From Diploscapter coronatus (taxonomy: Eukaryota > Nematoda > Chromadorea > Rhabditida > Rhabditidae): DNA of 64,000 nucleotides. Shown piece by piece: positions 61,265 through 64,000 of this stretch (the first letter of the stretch is position 1; every line of letters begins with the position of its first letter). The notes under the pieces are model-generated. The model saw nothing but the letters and a program-made list of their open reading frames with translations. It did no database searches and was not told the DNA's origin. A program made the position numbers and the translations under genes. Where the stretch lies: NCBI GenBank assembly GCA_964036155.1, contig OZ038423.1:6525249-6589248 (forward strand). Direction: 5' to 3'.

Positions 61265-64000
61265 ATTTTATATCATCTAAATGAAACCACCAAACTATTA
61301 TCTTGAATAACGAAAATAGAAAGTCTATCTAGAAGTGAATAGATCCATTGAAGAAGCGAGTAATGAAAACTCTAAATGATTCACTTTTAAATTTGAATGA
61401 ATAACAACAACAACAATTTGTAGGAAAAATAGTAGCGTAGGAATTTCGCGAGAGAAAGAGAGAAATCATTAACTTCGTCTCCAGAGGAAACCAAAAATAT
61501 TCATGGTACAAATACTCGGAAAGCAATAATGAAAGATAAATGATCACATGAAGCGGAAATAATCGCAGTGTTTTATGCTAAGGAAAGTTTTGGTCGCTGG
61601 CAGATAAGAAGAAAATAAATCGATAGCATTTTTTGTGTAAAAATACTTGAGGAAAAATTCTAAGCATCTGGTAAATTCTTTATCAAATGTTCTTGTTCTA
61701 GTGTATTTATTTTCAAATTATTTAAAAATTGTTTCAAAGGTAACTTCGAAGAAATTCTACTCTACAAAATCAGCGATTTATAGCATAGATCTGCCTAAGA
61801 GAGTTTGAAATAACCCACGCCATTTGAAAATAGCTCATTCGGGAATTTTTATGAAATTTTAAGGAATATTGATATTCGGTATTATTTAAAGTTTTTAAAA
61901 ATTTCAGGAAAAACTAAAAAAAAAAAATTCGAAGTACGAATAATTATAAACATAATGCGTTATTCTACTTTCGTAAGCCTTAGCATGTGATATTCACTGA
62001 AATTCATGCAAATGGATAAAAATTATTTTCGATATTGCGCGAAAAATTCTATCAGTTAAGAAAGGATACTTAACTAAAGTTTCAGCTGCACAGATCACGC
62101 TGCATCTTTTAGTTAGTATGAAATATGGGAGTTTCATCGAAACTTCAATGCATAGCAACCAGATGAAATGTACACGCTGTGCATTATTCATGAAAGCGAT
62201 CTATGAAACGAGAAAAGTTCAAATGTATTCGATTCTTTAGAAAGAACGAATTAAAGACGAAGAAATGCGATGACTAGACTTAATAAGGGGGTGACAAAGG
62301 TTGACCAGCATCAAAATAGGCTTGAATCGAGGTTAAAAAGTGCTAAAGGAATGGAATTGGAAGAAGTCGGCAAAGGAAATTGCGAAGTGGCGCTGATAGA
62401 AGCCCTTGCACACTCGATTATACGCTATGATCGGCACAAAATAGATTAAATTCGAAATTCGATCATATAATGAACATTTTTCTTCAAGCAATAATTTTGA
62501 AAAACGACATCAATTTTGATGGAAAATGAGAAAAAAAACAATAAACACGAAATTTTCTGTCGTAAAATTCAGTCATTATTCATATCAGAAAATTTGATAA
62601 GCCTTCTGCTGAAAACACACAAAACAAAAGCTGGAAAGGCGAAAAATCAAAGGTAGGTTTTTGGCAAATTACAAGAACATGAACGGCAATTTTCTTGATA
62701 TGAGAACGGGAGAGGGATACATTTTTGCCGGAAAACAAAAATTCGGATGATGTGAAAATTGACAGAGCCGCTCTGCAAATCAAAGAATCACTGAGGAAGG
62801 ACGGGACACTTTTTGTATGATTAGCTTTAATATAAACAACTCACAGTCAATGTTTGGAGCGGTTTGGGTTTGGGTTGGAAGAAAGAATGAGGGAAGGAAA
62901 AGATGCGCATCAATAAATGCTGAATGATAGCAATCTCGATGAAAAACTTTGTTGAGATTGTAGAGTATTACTAGTGATTTTTATCGTAGTTCAATATAAT
63001 AAGTTACGGATTAGTCAAAGGTTCAATGTCGATTTAGATTTTTAAGAAAACTAATGGCAGGAGTTGATGGGGGTGGTTAGACGTCCGACGTTTAGTAATT
63101 CTGATCAATTTTGGAATAATAGTCACCCCTACCCACACATCCCTTATCTCCACCCTCTTCTACTACACCTATTCCTTGGGTCCATAGCGTTATTCACCAA
63201 AAATTTAGGTGAATAATGCTACGATTTGGTGAATAACGCTCATCCTTCTTCTTTCATATATTTCCCCTCATTTCCTTTTTCCTCGTTTACTATTTGCTTA
63301 TCTTTTTCCTTTTCACTCTTTTACACGCTATTTCGTCTTTTTCGGCTCCTTTCCTAATTATTTTAACATTTTAAATTAATTAGCATATTTAAACTTATCG
63401 AATCGACTAAAAATTCGTCTTGTTTCTGGCACAATTAGGGCCTCTCATTTGGCACCAAAATCAAGCTGACTGGTTACTATTCTGCGAGTCTCGTTTTTAT
63501 TCGAATAAGGCCGATTTTATCGGATTTTGCTAATAAATGAAACACGAACGATATCCTATCTAATGCTTCCTGCAAAAATATGAATGGGCCCATTAGAAAA
63601 ATGGAATGAAGAGCAACCAAATTGAAATGCACTCATTTTGCCCTTTTATTTCTTTAGCAAAGCAGCTTTGCATTCATTGATTCACACTGGTCAAAGGGCA
63701 AATTTACCACGGAAAGTAGAGAAAAAAGACGCAAACATGGAAGATAACATCTAATGGATTTTGCTATGAAAAACACCTTTCCCACGGCTAGTTCTTCAAT
63801 TTCCAAAAATAATAGCCTAAACTTTCTGCTTACATTTTTATTTTTGAAACTCTGAAGATAAACAAAATGAGAGTGCAGTGAATTCGTCAATGCTGAAAAC
63901 TTTTGTCTATAACAGAATTGCTTTGTTCGAGTTCAACGAGAAGAACATGTGCTATTTGATTTAAAGCTGAAATTTAAAACATCATTTCCTAACACAATAA
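61265..64000. other. Right-edge region, no gene seen
   Basis: Upstream of the exchanger gene. Short open frames lack splice or domain support. It holds a small palindrome at 63186-63240 and pyrimidine-rich stretches near 63120-63350. The window edge may cut off a neighbouring gene. Confidence 0.45.
63186..63240. repeat. 55-bp palindrome with three TATTCACC-type units
   Basis: 16-bp perfect arms AGCGTTATTCACCAAA/TTTGGTGAATAACGCT surround a third, inverted GGTGAATAATGCT. It is a tiny hairpin element or a clustered protein-binding motif. Confidence 0.6.

Noticed and set aside
1..64000. CRISPR arrays, bacterial operons, tRNA or rRNA genes
   Set aside because: No spaced direct repeats and no cloverleaf or rRNA sequence recognised; the gene structure is clearly eukaryotic.

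Overview
The window looks like a piece of a nematode genome (Chromadorea, rhabditid-like). It is AT-rich. Its genes are split by many 40-60 nt introns ending in TTTCAG-type acceptors. The gene families are typical of free-living nematodes: an EGO-1/RRF-1-type RNA-directed RNA polymerase, a chemoreceptor-like 7TM protein, a two-CTLD C-type lectin, an SLC17-like and an MFSD8/CLN7-like transporter, and an EGF-containing secreted protein. I cannot name the species. All gene models were spliced by hand from reading frame, splice sites and phase. Where a model closes with no phase conflict I say so.

Layout. 117-2072 (-): 5' part of a secreted EGF protein running off the left edge. 2643-4462 (-): 7TM receptor. 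5301-10619 (+): CLN7/MFSD8-like transporter whose first intron is filled by a 1.8 kb foldback element. 11889-12634 (+): small secreted Ig-like protein. 13144-14981 (-): two-domain C-type lectin, 5' end unresolved. 16430-20689 (-): SLC17-like transporter, 16 exons. 20690-26446: gene desert with several small inverted-repeat elements. 26447-30170 and 30528-32569 (+): tandem paralogous secreted proteins of an unrecognised family. The second carries an in-frame stop, yet its 3' end is almost identical to that of the first. 32616-32830 (-): relic of a chemoreceptor last exon. 37671-48368 (+): RNA-directed RNA polymerase, 28 exons. 49968-50783 (+): small secreted Cys-containing protein, transthyretin-like at its start, with an apparent +1 frameshift. 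51338-61264 (-): Na+/H+ exchanger, 19 exons, one intron of which holds a complete Ty3/Gypsy-class LTR retrotransposon with identical LTRs, a 5-bp target duplication and one intact gag-pol frame. 61265-64000: no gene seen.

Two themes stand out. First, introns and intergenic DNA are full of long foldback (palindromic) elements that could form double-stranded RNA when transcribed, in the same window as an RdRP gene. Second, three introns only work in frame with a GC-AG donor. Genes here are on both strands with their own upstream regions; I see no evidence of an operon linking them functionally.
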